Source: an uncultured Paracoccaceae bacterium (GTDB lineage Bacteria > Pseudomonadota > Alphaproteobacteria > Rhodobacterales > Rhodobacteraceae). Taken from it: a stretch of 64,000 nt of DNA. The position numbers and the translations under genes were made by a program. The stretch covers positions 1-64,000 of the forward strand of contig CAJJAR010000013.1 of the NCBI GenBank assembly GCA_905182105.1, read 5' to 3'. This document shows positions 18,097 to 27,954 of this stretch, piece by piece; within the stretch, counting starts at the first letter, position 1, and every line of letters begins with the position of its first letter. A model generated the notes under the pieces. The model saw nothing but the letters and a program-made list of their open reading frames with translations, had not been told where the DNA came from and did no database searches.

Positions 18097-18980
18097 TGCG
18101 TAACTCTAGCTATTTGATTCCTGTCGTTGTTATTGCAATCGCAGGTATCCTTTCATCGATCTTTATTGTGGACGAGCGCGAAAAAGTGCTGGTTCTGCGT
18201 TTTGGTCAAATCAAACAAGAGATTACTGAACCTGGTTTGGGCTTTAAAATTCCATTTCTGGACGAAGTTGCACGTTATGAAGACCGTATCCTGACTATGG
18301 AAACGGAATTGATCGAGGTCACACCGGCCGATGATCGTCGTCTAGAAGTCGATGCGTTTGTTTTGTACCGTATCACTGACGTTAAACAGTTCCGCCAAGC
18401 GCTTGGTGGAGGTGGTGAACGTGAAGCTGAAGTACAGCTGCGCGGTATTTTGGACTCGCAAATCCGTGCTGTTTTGGGTTCTGAGGGTGTGACGTCTAAC
18501 ACGATCCTATCCCCAGAGCGTGCGGCATTGATGGTTCAAATTCGTGATCAGTCTGACTCGCGTGCTAAGGCCCTGGGTCTGTCGATTGTGGATGTGCGTC
18601 TTCGTCAAACCAACCTTCCAGAGCAAAACTTTGCTGCGACCTTGCAGCGAATGATTGCAGAACGTGAACGTGAGGCAACGGATGAACGTGCGCGTGGTCG
18701 TGAGGCTGCGCAACGTGTTCAAGCGCTTGCTGATCGTACGTATGAGGAAATCTTATCTGAAGCGCGCCGTGATGCACGTATCGCTGAAGGGGAGGCCGAT
18801 GCGGCACGTAACAAAATATTTGCGGAAGCATATGGTCAGGATCAAGAGTTCTTTGAATTTTATCGTTCTTTGACCGCCTATGAGACTGCGATCACCAGCG
18901 AAAACACTTCGATGGTTATGTCGCCTGACAGTGAATTCTTTAACTATTTCAAGAGTGATCAAGGCGCTGCGTCAAAGTGA
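18096..18980 (+). CDS. hflC: FtsH protease modulator HflC
   Basis: The 294-residue HflC partner of HflK in the inner membrane. It has an N-terminal signal-anchor (YLIPVVVIAIAGILSSIFIV), the band 7 domain starting DEREKVLVLRFGQIKQ, and the hallmark helical segment RMIAEREREATDERARGREA near residues 187-206. The C-terminal tail is short. It overlaps hflK by one base and the following DUF2065 gene by 4 bases, so all three are one operon. Confidence 0.96.
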   Translation: MRNSSYLIPVVVIAIAGILSSIFIVDEREKVLVLRFGQIKQEITEPGLGFKIPFLDEVARYEDRILTMETELIEVTPADDRRLEVDAFVLYRITDVKQFRQALGGGGEREAEVQLRGILDSQIRAVLGSEGVTSNTILSPERAALMVQIRDQSDSRAKALGLSIVDVRLRQTNLPEQNFAATLQRMIAEREREATDERARGREAAQRVQALADRTYEEILSEARRDARIAEGEADAARNKIFAEAYGQDQEFFEFYRSLTAYETAITSENTSMVMSPDSEFFNYFKSDQGAASK

Positions 18981-19180
18981 TTGCGTTGATCTTATTGGCC
19001 ATTGGTTTGGTCATGATAGTAGAGGGGCTGGCATATGTGCTGGCCCCTTCTCTCATTGAGCAGGTCCTTGAGATCCTGCGCAGCTTGCCCGAAGCCTCCC
19101 GCCGCCAAATGGGCGGATTGGTCTTGGTGTTTGGTTTGCTACTGGTGTGGGGCGCATTTCAAATGGGCGTGAGCCTGTAA
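18977..19180 (+). CDS. DUF2065 small membrane protein
   Basis: A 67-residue protein of the DUF2065 (YjeT-like) family, with two membrane helices (LILLAIGLVMIVEGLAYVL and GGLVLVFGLLLVWGAFQMG) joined by a short charged loop with LRSLPEASRRQMG. The start is GTG, overlapping the hflC stop by 4 bases. Following hflC is the usual place for this family. The function is not established; an association with HflKC/FtsH is inferred from context only. Confidence 0.88.
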   Translation: MIALILLAIGLVMIVEGLAYVLAPSLIEQVLEILRSLPEASRRQMGGLVLVFGLLLVWGAFQMGVSL

Positions 19181-19372
19181 ATACGGCCAAACAGGGTCAA
19201 ATGTTTCAATACATCTCCCGTTGCTTCACTGTTTCTTGAGAATTCCTTGAAAGTACCGCGTCTGCGCACCATGTCTTAAGTTGTACCCTGCATACCCTAG
19301 ATGCAGGCTGCATTTGACGCGTATTGATGCGCAAAATGGCCCGAAGTGGCCCGTACTTACAGGAGACGATAA

Positions 19373-20842
19373 ATGCAGCCCAAAGCGGTAGCCTTGTCGA
19401 AAGAAATGAAACCTCTCATTCAAATGCGTGGCCTATGGCTGGGCCTGTTGACGACTGCGCTGGTACTTGCGCAAGTAATGATGGCCAACGCCCGTCCCGA
19501 AAGCTTGGCCCCGCTGGCCGAACAGATCAGTCCTTCCGTTGTGAACATCACAACTTCAACTGTTGTTGAGCGCCCAACAGGCCCACAAGGCATCGTGCCT
19601 GAAGGGTCTCCTTTGGAAGATCTGTTTAACAACCGCCCCAAAGGTGAGGGCAGCCCACGCTCGCGCCGGTCTTCTGCTCTGGGTTCAGGTTTTGTCATCT
19701 CTGAAGATGGATATGTTGTAACCAACAATCACGTCATTGAAGGCGCGGATGAAATCCTGATCGAGTTCTTTTCTGGTGAAGAATTGCCTGCGAAAGTTAT
19801 TGGCACAGACCCAAAAACTGACATTGCATTGCTGAAAGTCGAAACAGATCAACCACTGCCGTTTGTTCCGTTTGGCAACAGCGATGTGTCGCGTGTTGGC
19901 GACTGGGTCATCGCGATGGGCAATCCGCTGGGCCAAGGCTTTTCGGTTTCGGCCGGTATCGTTTCAGCGCGTAACCGTGCCCTTAGCGGTACATATGACG
20001 ACTACATCCAAACGGATGCAGCTATCAATCGCGGCAACTCTGGCGGCCCATTGTTCAACATGGACGGCGAAGTGATTGGCGTAAACACAGCGATCTTGTC
20101 ACCAAATGGTGGTTCTATCGGCATCGGGTTTTCTATGGCGTCCAACGTTGTAACCCGCGTTGTTGATCAATTGCGTGAGTTTGGTGAAACCCGCCGTGGT
20201 TGGTTGGGTGTGCGCATCCAAGACCTGACTGATGACCTGGCCGAAGGTTTCGGATTGGACAGCACAAAAGGTGCGTTAGTGAATTCTGTTCAAGAGGGTC
20301 CTGCCAAAGAAGGCGGCATGCTGGATGGCGACATCATTGTTAGCTTTGATGGCAAGCCAGTCGCTGACACACGTGGCCTTGTGCGCACGGTTGCCAACAG
20401 CCCGGTCGGTGAATCTGTTCGCGTGATTGTTTTACGTGAAGGTAAATCGATCACTTTGAAGGTTACATTGGGTCGTCGCGAGGACGCAGAGAAAGCAGTT
20501 CAAACCTCTGCTGTGGAACCTGAAGAAGCACCAGCGCCTGTGACTAAAGATGTTTTGGGTCTGACGCTTAGCGTCCTGACAGATGAGTTGCGTGAGCAGT
20601 TGAGCCTTGATGCAGACCAAGATGGTTTGGTGGTCACAGATGTCGATAATACGGCTGAAGCCTATGAAAAAGGCCTGCGCGCAGGTGATGTGATCACCGA
20701 AGCTGGTCAGAAAAAGATAACCAGCATCGAGGACCTAGATACACGTTTGGCAGAGGTCAAAGACGCAGGACGCAAGTCACTGTTGTTGCTGGTACGCCGT
20801 GCAGGTGATCCGCGTTTTGTCGCGCTAAGTCTTGCTGATTAA
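19373..20842 (+). CDS. Do-family serine endopeptidase (DegP/DegQ-like)
   Basis: A periplasmic HtrA-type protease of 489 residues that degrades or refolds damaged envelope proteins. An N-terminal signal segment (LWLGLLTTALVLAQVMMANA) is followed by the trypsin domain with catalytic His in VTNNHVIEGAD (near residue 122), Asp in KTDIALLKV and Ser in NRGNSGGPLFN (near 225). Two PDZ domains follow (GWLGVRIQDL and DVLGLTLSVL onward). A Q-linker (LGFR type) is replaced by an Arg/Ser-rich loop SPRSRRSSA. AGGAGA precedes the ATG. It follows hflKC, grouping membrane quality-control genes. Confidence 0.94.
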   Translation: MQPKAVALSKEMKPLIQMRGLWLGLLTTALVLAQVMMANARPESLAPLAEQISPSVVNITTSTVVERPTGPQGIVPEGSPLEDLFNNRPKGEGSPRSRRSSALGSGFVISEDGYVVTNNHVIEGADEILIEFFSGEELPAKVIGTDPKTDIALLKVETDQPLPFVPFGNSDVSRVGDWVIAMGNPLGQGFSVSAGIVSARNRALSGTYDDYIQTDAAINRGNSGGPLFNMDGEVIGVNTAILSPNGGSIGIGFSMASNVVTRVVDQLREFGETRRGWLGVRIQDLTDDLAEGFGLDSTKGALVNSVQEGPAKEGGMLDGDIIVSFDGKPVADTRGLVRTVANSPVGESVRVIVLREGKSITLKVTLGRREDAEKAVQTSAVEPEEAPAPVTKDVLGLTLSVLTDELREQLSLDADQDGLVVTDVDNTAEAYEKGLRAGDVITEAGQKKITSIEDLDTRLAEVKDAGRKSLLLLVRRAGDPRFVALSLAD

Positions 20843-20861
20843 TCTGATCTAAACGATTGCG

Positions 20862-20887
20862 AAAAGGCACCCTTCGGGGTGCCTTTT
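20862..20887 (+). terminator. Rho-independent terminator with UUCG loop
   Basis: An 11-bp perfect stem (20862-20872 with 20877-20887) closed by a TTCG tetraloop and followed by a T-run. It ends the degP transcript and may also act on the convergent lipoprotein gene. Confidence 0.9.
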
Positions 20888-20895
20888 TTGTTAGG

Positions 20896-21417
20896 TCAAT
20901 CCACGGTGCGGGGGACAGCGACCAACCCCAATACCCGCGCAGATGCGACGGTTAGATTTCCACTTTCAAAGCCGCCTTGCTGGAACTTGCGAATGGCGCG
21001 GCGGGTCTTGTCGTCCATCAAACCAGTCATCTTACTCCGGTATGTTCTGCGGATGCTGAGCGCGCGTTGCAGGTTGGCGACAAAATCATTTGTCATTAAG
21101 TTTGGACAAACGGTTTCATACCATGTTTCTGCGCGTTGCTGGACGATCTCTTGCAAGTCCTCTTTTTTGTAGACGGCGGGCTGCTGAATGCGTCCATCTG
21201 TGCTGACCTGTGCGGGTTGCAACAGTACTTCGCAACGGACCGTTTCGATGATCGCAGGTGAAATCGTTTTACCCCAGCAGGTGTCGGCTGCCGAACCATC
21301 TGGCGCGAACCCAATGATTTGAAGCGAACGTGGGGAGGACGTGCCAATATTTGGCATGTCACAACCGACCAATGTACAAAGTGCCACTGCTATTAGTGGT
21401 AAGTTTCGTTTGGTCAT
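20896..21417 (-). CDS. Putative lipoprotein with peptidoglycan-binding-like C-terminus
   Basis: A 173-residue exported protein. A lipoprotein signal with the lipobox LVGC puts the lipidated Cys at residue 19. The central part has a few cysteines and no assigned domain. Near the C-terminus, FVANLQRALSIRRTYRSKMTG then MDDKTRRAIRKFQ resembles a peptidoglycan-binding domain (PG_binding_1). It would be an outer- or inner-membrane lipoprotein touching the cell wall. No operon partner is evident; it converges on degP. Confidence 0.75.
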   Translation of the reverse strand: MTKRNLPLIAVALCTLVGCDMPNIGTSSPRSLQIIGFAPDGSAADTCWGKTISPAIIETVRCEVLLQPAQVSTDGRIQQPAVYKKEDLQEIVQQRAETWYETVCPNLMTNDFVANLQRALSIRRTYRSKMTGLMDDKTRRAIRKFQQGGFESGNLTVASARVLGLVAVPRTVD

Positions 21418-21568
21418 AGTTTCTGCCTGTGCGCTTTTTTTTACCCTGACAATGGGTTTTTGTGATGCTGCCTAGTGCTTAAAACTTTTGACCCTGATTT
21501 GTGCCTAAAACGCGCTCATCAAGCGATCCACGAAAAAGGGGCTGGTCTTGGGCAAAGGCGCTGGGTAG

Positions 21569-21921
<353 letters not shown>

Positions 21922-21922
<1 letters not shown>

Positions 21923-22554
21923 TGTTGAACGGGGTGCGGCGTCTGTCGTTCTGCGCGTTGCTGCGCCCCATTCGCTCCGCGCTGCTGGCCGCGTGTTTGT
22001 CGCCACTGGCCCACGAGGCTGTTGCGTAAACGATCACCAGTGCAGCCTATACTGATCCAACAACGCGTTATGCGCATGGCATCCTTGGGGATGCGATTGA
22101 GCATGGGGCGCTTGTGATCAAGCTCAGTAACGCCAAGACGGTTACAATCACGCTACCCCAGTCAGATGTTTTTGAAGACGCCGCGCCGCGCCTATTGGAT
22201 GTGGATGCGGATGGATCACCTGAAGTCGTTGTTGTGCAAAGCAACGCGCGACTTGGTACAAAACTGGCCATCTACGACGAAACTGGGTTGATTGAGCTAG
22301 CCTATATTGACCGCCCATATCTTGCCAAAACTTTGATGATTTGGTGGTTTGAAGGTGGCAAATTACGCTTTGTCAGTGAGTTGGCTGGTTACACGAACCA
22401 TCGCATTGGTGAACGCGATATCGCGGGCGGTATTCGCACCTGTAGCGGGATGCCTGAAATGATTGTTGAGCGGGCGGATTGGTCTGAGATGGCCGCGATC
22501 ACCTTTGACGCGAAAGATTTCGTGGTAAAGACTATTGTTGGAATTACATCCTGA
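21922..22554 (+). pseudogene. Secreted VCBS/FG-GAP-like protein interrupted by a stop
   Basis: From the ATG at 21922, overlapping the ferredoxin stop, the frame gives a signal-peptide-like start (LRPIRSALLAACLSPLAHEA) and then meets TAA at 22027-22029. The same frame continues without a break to 22554: TITSAAYTDPTTRYAHGILG, then AAPRLLDVDADGSPEVVVVQ, a VCBS/FG-GAP-like calcium-binding strand, to the end. The 3' part alone could start at a GTG at 22114 but would lack the signal peptide. I read it as one nonsense mutation in a periplasmic beta-propeller-like protein of unknown function. Confidence 0.7.
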
Positions 22555-22600
22555 CCTGCCTTTGCCACAGCCATGACCTGTAACGATTAAGGCGTCGGTC

Positions 22601-23866
22601 TTAGCCTAGCGCACGCCAACCGATGTCACGGCGGCAAAAGCCATCGGCCCAATTGATCTTATCAACCATTGCATAGGCACGCTGTTGAGCTTCGGCCAAG
22701 CTGTCACCACGTGCCGTCACGTTCAAAACGCGCCCACCGTTTGCAACGATCATTCCGTCACGTTCGGCGGTGCCTGCGTGGAACACCATATTCATGCTGT
22801 CGCTTTGCAATGCGTCCAAGCCACCGATGACGGTGCCTTTTTCGTAGGCATCTGGATAACCTTTGGCAGCCAGCACGACTGTAACCGCATGATCATCAGC
22901 CCAGTTTGGTTTGACGTCATTCAAGCGACCCTCTGAAGCTGCAATCAATAGGTCCAGAACCTGTGCGCCCAAGCGCATCATTAGCACCTGACATTCAGGG
23001 TCACCAAAGCGAACGTTGTATTCCACCAAACGCGATTGGCCGTTTTCGATCATCAGGCCCGCATAAAGGATTCCTTGATAAGGCGTGCCGCGACGCACCA
23101 TCTCAGCCATTGTGGGGCGGATGATTTCATCAATGGCTTTTTGTGCAATCGCATCTGTAAGAACTGGGGCAGGGGAATAGGCACCCATGCCGCCTGTGTT
23201 CGGTCCTGTGTCGCCGTCACCAACCCGTTTGTGGTCTTGGGCGGTGCCAATCGGCAGAACGTTTTCACCGTCACAAAGGATGAAGTAGGAGGCTTCTTCG
23301 CCTGTCATGAATTCCTCAATCACAACTTCAGCGCCGGCTTCGCCGAATGAGCCATCAAACATGTCATCAATTGCAGCTACGGCCTGGTCCACAGTTTCAG
23401 CAATAATCACGCCTTTGCCTGCAGCCAATCCGTCAGCTTTGACCACGATTGGCGCGCCTTGGGTTTGAACATAGGCTTTGGCGGCCTCAGCATCGGTAAA
23501 GTGACCGTAGGCTGCTGTTGGTGCGGATGCAGCGTCACAGATGGCTTTGGTGAAGGCCTTGGATGCTTCCAACTCGGCGGCTGCTTTGGAGGGTCCAAAG
23601 ACCAAGATGCCAGCGTCGCGCAATTGATTGGCAACGCCTGCGGCTAAAGGGGCTTCTGGTCCGATGACCACAAAATCGATGGCTTGTTCTTGAATGAACT
23701 CAAGAACGGCGGTGCCGCTCATCACGTCGAAATCTACACATTCAGCCATTTTGGCGATTCCTGCGTTACCAGGTGCCACGATCAAACGATCACATTTAGG
23801 GTTTTGTTTGATAGCCCATGCTAGGGAATGTTCGCGTCCACCGCCGCCGAGGATAAGAATATTCAT
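22601..23866 (-). CDS. purD: Phosphoribosylamine--glycine ligase
   Basis: GAR synthetase (421 residues) ligates glycine to phosphoribosylamine with ATP in purine synthesis. The start MNILILGGGGREHSLAWAI is diagnostic. The ATP-grasp core shows IVVKADGLAAGKGVIIAE near residues 140-157, GEEASYFILCDGENV near 210, and the metal-binding NVRFGDPECQ near 285. A C-terminal domain completes the normal length. It is divergent from xseA, with about 75 bases between them for both promoters. Confidence 0.97.
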   Translation of the reverse strand: MNILILGGGGREHSLAWAIKQNPKCDRLIVAPGNAGIAKMAECVDFDVMSGTAVLEFIQEQAIDFVVIGPEAPLAAGVANQLRDAGILVFGPSKAAAELEASKAFTKAICDAASAPTAAYGHFTDAEAAKAYVQTQGAPIVVKADGLAAGKGVIIAETVDQAVAAIDDMFDGSFGEAGAEVVIEEFMTGEEASYFILCDGENVLPIGTAQDHKRVGDGDTGPNTGGMGAYSPAPVLTDAIAQKAIDEIIRPTMAEMVRRGTPYQGILYAGLMIENGQSRLVEYNVRFGDPECQVLMMRLGAQVLDLLIAASEGRLNDVKPNWADDHAVTVVLAAKGYPDAYEKGTVIGGLDALQSDSMNMVFHAGTAERDGMIVANGGRVLNVTARGDSLAEAQQRAYAMVDKINWADGFCRRDIGWRALG

Positions 23867-23941
23867 GATGATGCTCCTGATGTGCTTGGCCTTAGAGTTG
23901 GGGCGTTCTAAGCTGTGCGGGACTAGAGGTAAAGAAGACAG

Positions 23942-25426
23942 ATGATGGACCTATTGGACGACCCTGTTGAAGGTGTGAATTCTCCTGAATTCAGCGTGAC
24001 CGAACTTTCGGGCGCGATCAAACGCGTGATTGAGGGTGAATTCAGCCATGTACGGATCAAAGGTGAAGTGGGGCGCGTGTCGCGTCCGCGTTCTGGGCAC
24101 ATTTATCTAGACCTAAAAGACGACAAATCCGTTATCAATGGTGTGATCTGGAAAGGTGTCGCAGGGCGTTTACAAACCCAACCTGAGGAAGGGATGGAGG
24201 TTGTTGCGACGGGTCGTGTGACTACTTTTGGTGGTCAATCCAAATACCAGATTGTAATTGAGGATATTAAGCCTGCGGGTATGGGCGCGTTGATGGCGCT
24301 GCTGGAAAAGCGCAAAACGATGCTAAGTGCCGAAGGTCTGTTTGAGGAATCGCGCAAACGTGCCTTGCCCTATCTGCCTGACGTGATTGGTGTTGTGACG
24401 TCGCCGTCAGGTGCGGTTATCCGTGATATTTTACACCGTCTGCGCGATCGGTTTCCGCGCAAGGTACTGATTTGGCCTGTTGCTGTGCAGGGTGCCAAAT
24501 GTGCGCCTGAAGTGGTGCGTGCGATTGAGGGGTTCAATGCTTTGCAGATTGGCGGCGCAATGCCACGACCTGATTTGCTGATCGTGGCGCGTGGCGGTGG
24601 ATCTGTTGAAGACCTTTGGGGGTTCAACGAGGAAAGTGTGGCCCGCGCTGCTGCGGCCTCAAACATTCCGCTGATTTCTGCGGTGGGGCATGAAACTGAT
24701 ACAACGTTGATCGATTTTGTATCGGACAAACGTGCGCCAACCCCAACCGCGGCAGCTGAGCTGGCTGTGCCTGTACGAATTGAATTGATGGCGTGGTTGG
24801 ACCGGCAGAGCGCGCGTATGACCACCTCGCTCAGCGGTGGATTACAGCGTCGTTCCCAAAGATTGCTTGACCTGTCACGGGCACTGCCGCGTTTGGAAAC
24901 GCTGTTAGATGGTCCGCGCCAACGTTTGGACACCACCGGTGCCCGTCTTGGCCCCGCTTTGATGAGTGGTGTGCAGCGGCGCAAGGTGCGGCTGTCTGAG
25001 GCGGCAGGCGGACTGCGTCCAGTTGCAATGCAGCGAATGATTGGAAATGAGCGCCGACGTTTGGATGCGTTGTCGGCGCGCATGGGGCCTGCATTGGCGC
25101 GTTGCGTGTCAATCGATCAGCGCCGCCAAGCCGTTGCTGCAATGGCCCAGCGGGTGGCGGATGCAGGGCAGCAACGTGTGAACGCGGCCCGCAACAAGAT
25201 TGAGTCGATGGATCGCTTGCGCCTGACACTGGGCTATGAGGCGACATTGTCGCGTGGTTACGCTGTGGTGCGCAGTGATGGCGATGTTGTCACAACGAAG
25301 AGGGCAGCTGACAAAGCGCAGGAGTTGGAAATCCAATTTGCGGATGGTCGAAGCGTCGTGGGGGGCAAGGCGGCACCAACCCGCAAGACTGCGCCAAAAC
25401 CAACGGATCAAGGATCACTGTTTTAA
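23942..25426 (+). CDS. xseA: Exodeoxyribonuclease VII large subunit
   Basis: The catalytic subunit of ExoVII (494 residues), which degrades single-stranded DNA to oligonucleotides together with XseB. It has an N-terminal OB-fold (VRIKGEVGRVSRPRSGHIYLD near residues 36-56), the catalytic domain with GVVTSPSGAVIRDILHRL, ARGGGSVEDLWGFNEE and SAVGHETDTTLIDFV, then a long Arg-rich helical stalk and a C-terminal GYAVVRSDG. ATG codons at 23942 and 23945 are both possible starts. No xseB gene is adjacent. Confidence 0.95.
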   Translation: MMDLLDDPVEGVNSPEFSVTELSGAIKRVIEGEFSHVRIKGEVGRVSRPRSGHIYLDLKDDKSVINGVIWKGVAGRLQTQPEEGMEVVATGRVTTFGGQSKYQIVIEDIKPAGMGALMALLEKRKTMLSAEGLFEESRKRALPYLPDVIGVVTSPSGAVIRDILHRLRDRFPRKVLIWPVAVQGAKCAPEVVRAIEGFNALQIGGAMPRPDLLIVARGGGSVEDLWGFNEESVARAAAASNIPLISAVGHETDTTLIDFVSDKRAPTPTAAAELAVPVRIELMAWLDRQSARMTTSLSGGLQRRSQRLLDLSRALPRLETLLDGPRQRLDTTGARLGPALMSGVQRRKVRLSEAAGGLRPVAMQRMIGNERRRLDALSARMGPALARCVSIDQRRQAVAAMAQRVADAGQQRVNAARNKIESMDRLRLTLGYEATLSRGYAVVRSDGDVVTTKRAADKAQELEIQFADGRSVVGGKAAPTRKTAPKPTDQGSLF

Positions 25427-25435
25427 TCAGCGGTC

Positions 25436-26539
25436 TCAGCCAACGTGGAACAATGTATCGAACAAGCGTGGGTCAACGCTGGCGTTTGCGAATGTATCCC
25501 CTTGGGTCAGGATTGATACCGCGTCATGGCTGTGCAAGCTTTCTTGATGGCTGGCAACAACGCGGAAATCGCTGATACGTTTGTCCGCAAGCAATTGTTC
25601 ACAAAACAGCCGTGCAGCATCTTCGACAAAGATTGGGTTGGCAGCGTTCAATTCTGCAAAGGCTTGTTCGTCTTCGCGTTTCACCATCACTTGCGTTTCG
25701 GTTGGCACCGCGCGTCGGCATGCCCCTATCAGGTCCTCGAACCACATTGTTTTGGTGCCGGGTGTCATCATCGCTGAAATGCGTGCAACTGAACGCTGGG
25801 AATGTGGTGTCGCCAATTGTCCGCGTGTTTCGCGGGCGTGTTCGGCCAGCTCAAGAGAACAAGGGCAGGTGGAGGAGTAGACATAATCCAGATGCATGAT
25901 CTTTTGGCGCACGCCATCTTTTTCAACCAGCTCAAGCGCGATGTCATAGTATTGGTAGCCAGACAAACCAGAGCGCAGGCTTTGAATCTTCATCGGATAG
26001 CTAAAGCGCATTTGGATACGCGCATCAAAGCTTTCTAGATCGGTTTTGTAATCCTTAAGGGCCGCTTCGATCACTTTGAAACTGAACGCTTCTTCGGAGT
26101 ATTTGTAAAACGAGCGCATAATGCGGGACATGTTTATGCCCTTTTTATCCGCCTCAAGGCTGACAGACCCCGTAACAGAGGTCTGCAAGATAATTGGGTC
26201 GCCATTGCGCGTTTGATAATGGATTGGCAGGCGAAAGTTTGAGATGCCGACGTGCTGGATTTGCTGCTTTGCTCCTTTGATCAGGCTGGATGGTCCATTC
26301 TGCAAATCAGGAAGGGTCGCCTTATAGGCCGCATCAACTTTGAAATCTGCGGGGTATTCGCGGTTAAGTTCGGGTGTATTGCTGCGGTTGGGCAGGTCGA
26401 TCAGGCCAGCGATAGACGGATCAAGGGCGTCAATTTCAGATTGGGCCGCCACGGATGCCCATTGGCGCAGCACATCAAGGGCTGCTTTGGCATCGTCGTG
26501 TTCGGGTATTGATTGTGACTTGGGCGAATGAATATTCAT
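25436..26539 (-). CDS. folE2: GTP cyclohydrolase FolE2 (type IB)
   Basis: A 367-residue FolE2 enzyme that converts GTP to dihydroneopterin triphosphate, the first step of folate synthesis, with flexible metal use. Family signs are VGISNFRLPI near residue 97, the conserved STCPCSLEL with Cys225, and HSQRS at 246-250. The N-terminal start MNIHSPKS matches the family. The frame is open 26 codons further up, but that extension is unlike homologs. The ribosome-binding position is occupied by a run of eight G (see the separate entry). It converges on xseA with a 9-base gap. Confidence 0.95.
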   Translation of the reverse strand: MNIHSPKSQSIPEHDDAKAALDVLRQWASVAAQSEIDALDPSIAGLIDLPNRSNTPELNREYPADFKVDAAYKATLPDLQNGPSSLIKGAKQQIQHVGISNFRLPIHYQTRNGDPIILQTSVTGSVSLEADKKGINMSRIMRSFYKYSEEAFSFKVIEAALKDYKTDLESFDARIQMRFSYPMKIQSLRSGLSGYQYYDIALELVEKDGVRQKIMHLDYVYSSTCPCSLELAEHARETRGQLATPHSQRSVARISAMMTPGTKTMWFEDLIGACRRAVPTETQVMVKREDEQAFAELNAANPIFVEDAARLFCEQLLADKRISDFRVVASHQESLHSHDAVSILTQGDTFANASVDPRLFDTLFHVG

Positions 26540-26546
26540 TAAGTAG

Positions 26547-26560
26547 CCCCCCCCTTTTTT
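26547..26560 (-). promoter_or_regulatory. A6G8 homopolymer at the folE2 ribosome-binding position
   Basis: On the minus strand, six A then eight G lie 7 bases before the folE2 ATG. The G-run is the only Shine-Dalgarno-like sequence there. Slippage in such a run would change the spacing or strength of translation without altering the coding frame. Confidence 0.5.
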
Positions 26561-26691
26561 ACTGCTATACTGAACACATATGGTGCTGTGGGTCTGTTTG
26601 CCAATCGACAAACGCAAAATTGCCTATTTGAGCCAGTGCAGGAGAGTTTTTGGGCCCTCCCGCGTCGGTTTTGCGACTTGGACTGTCGCGC

Positions 26692-27876
26692 TTACTGCGC
26701 AGCCTCAATAGCCTGCAATATATCAGCAATCAGATCGTCTGTGTCCTCAATCCCGATTGAGATTCGGACAAGGCCATCGGTTATTCCTAACAGGACTTTT
26801 TGATCCTGTGGCAAGCGCTGGTGTGTTGTTGTAGCTGGGTGCGTCAGGATTGTTTTTGCGTCACCTAGGTTGTTGGAGATGATCGCAATCTTGGCCGCGT
26901 TCAGGAACTTGAATGAAGCTTTGCGCCCGCCTTTGAGTTCAATGGCCAGCATGGTGCCGCCTTTGCCCATCTGCTCTGCAACCAACGCAGATTGTGGGTG
27001 ATCAGTTAGGCCGGGATAAATAACGCGCTCCAAGGCGGCATGCCCTTGAAGACGTGTTGCCAACGCATGCGCAGTTGTTGTTTGTGCACGAACGCGCAGG
27101 TCCATTGTTTCAAGGCCTTTGAGGTGCAGCCAAGCGGTGAAGGGCGACATAGAGCCGCCTGTGTGTTTCATGAAAGGTTCAAGCGTGCCACGGATGTAGT
27201 CGCGGCTGCCTAGGACGATGCCGCCCAATGCGCGGCCTTGGCCGTCGATGTGTTTCGTCGTGGAATACACAATAACATCGGCACCTTGGGCAAAAGCGTT
27301 TGAATAAACAGGGGTTGCGAAGACATTGTCAACAACAACCAACGCGCCATTGGCGTGGGCAATCTCTGACACTGATTTGATGTCGATCACTTCGAGAGTT
27401 GGGTTGGACATGGATTCAAAAAACACGACATCCGTTTCAGATGTTATGGCCTGTTTCCATTCATCCAGATTGGTGCCGTCCACAAAGGTCACGTCGACGC
27501 CATAGCGTGTTAGGATGTTTTCGAGCACATAAAGACACGACCCAAATAGTGCGCGTGAGGACACAACTTTGTCGCCCACCTTGAGCATAGACATCAGCGC
27601 ACCAGAAACCGCAGCCATTCCAGATGCAGTGGCAAAGCTGTCTTCGACACCTTCAAGGGCGGCAACGCGGTCTTCGAACATTTTGACTGTTGGATTGCCG
27701 TAACGTGCGTAGATAAATTCGTCTGGACCGGCTTCTTCAAAGCGCGCAGCGGCGTCTTCGGCGGTGTCGTAGACAAACCCTTGGGTTAAGAAGATTGCCT
27801 CTGACACTTCGCCGTATTGGCTGCGGCGTGTGCCGGCATGTACGGCTTTGGTCCGTGGATTCCATTCATCAGTCAT
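26692..27876 (-). CDS. metZ: O-succinylhomoserine sulfhydrylase
   Basis: A PLP enzyme of 394 residues that makes homocysteine from O-succinylhomoserine and sulfide for methionine synthesis. Cys/Met metabolism family features include YARYGNPTVKMFE near residues 56-68, ATASGMAAVSGAL near 82-94, and the PLP lysine Lys208 in YSTTKHIDGQG. The AHAGTRR-like start and the lack of a cystathionine-lyase signature favour MetZ, as does the upstream SAM-II riboswitch. The start at 27876 follows GGAGA at proper spacing; the Met four codons earlier is less likely. Confidence 0.93.
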   Translation of the reverse strand: MTDEWNPRTKAVHAGTRRSQYGEVSEAIFLTQGFVYDTAEDAAARFEEAGPDEFIYARYGNPTVKMFEDRVAALEGVEDSFATASGMAAVSGALMSMLKVGDKVVSSRALFGSCLYVLENILTRYGVDVTFVDGTNLDEWKQAITSETDVVFFESMSNPTLEVIDIKSVSEIAHANGALVVVDNVFATPVYSNAFAQGADVIVYSTTKHIDGQGRALGGIVLGSRDYIRGTLEPFMKHTGGSMSPFTAWLHLKGLETMDLRVRAQTTTAHALATRLQGHAALERVIYPGLTDHPQSALVAEQMGKGGTMLAIELKGGRKASFKFLNAAKIAIISNNLGDAKTILTHPATTTHQRLPQDQKVLLGITDGLVRISIGIEDTDDLIADILQAIEAAQ

Positions 27877-27911
27877 AGTCTTCTCCATTGGCCTGAAAAT
27901 GGGTTGGCCAC

Positions 27912-27948
27912 AAAAAAACCCCCGAACGCATGGTCAAGCGAAGGGAGG
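27912..27948 (-). terminator. Terminator-like hairpin in the metZ leader
   Basis: On the minus strand, downstream of the SAM-II aptamer and before metZ, an imperfect GC-rich hairpin (arms CCTCCCTTCGC and GCGTTCGGGGG) is followed by seven T. This suggests transcription attenuation as the expression platform. The stem has an internal mismatch, so its strength is uncertain. Confidence 0.6.
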
Positions 27949-27954
27949 CTTCAT

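Noticed and set aside
24370-25083. Open frame of 237 codons antisense to xseA
   Set aside because: Shadow of xseA with low-complexity Arg/Ser composition and no start signal or family match.
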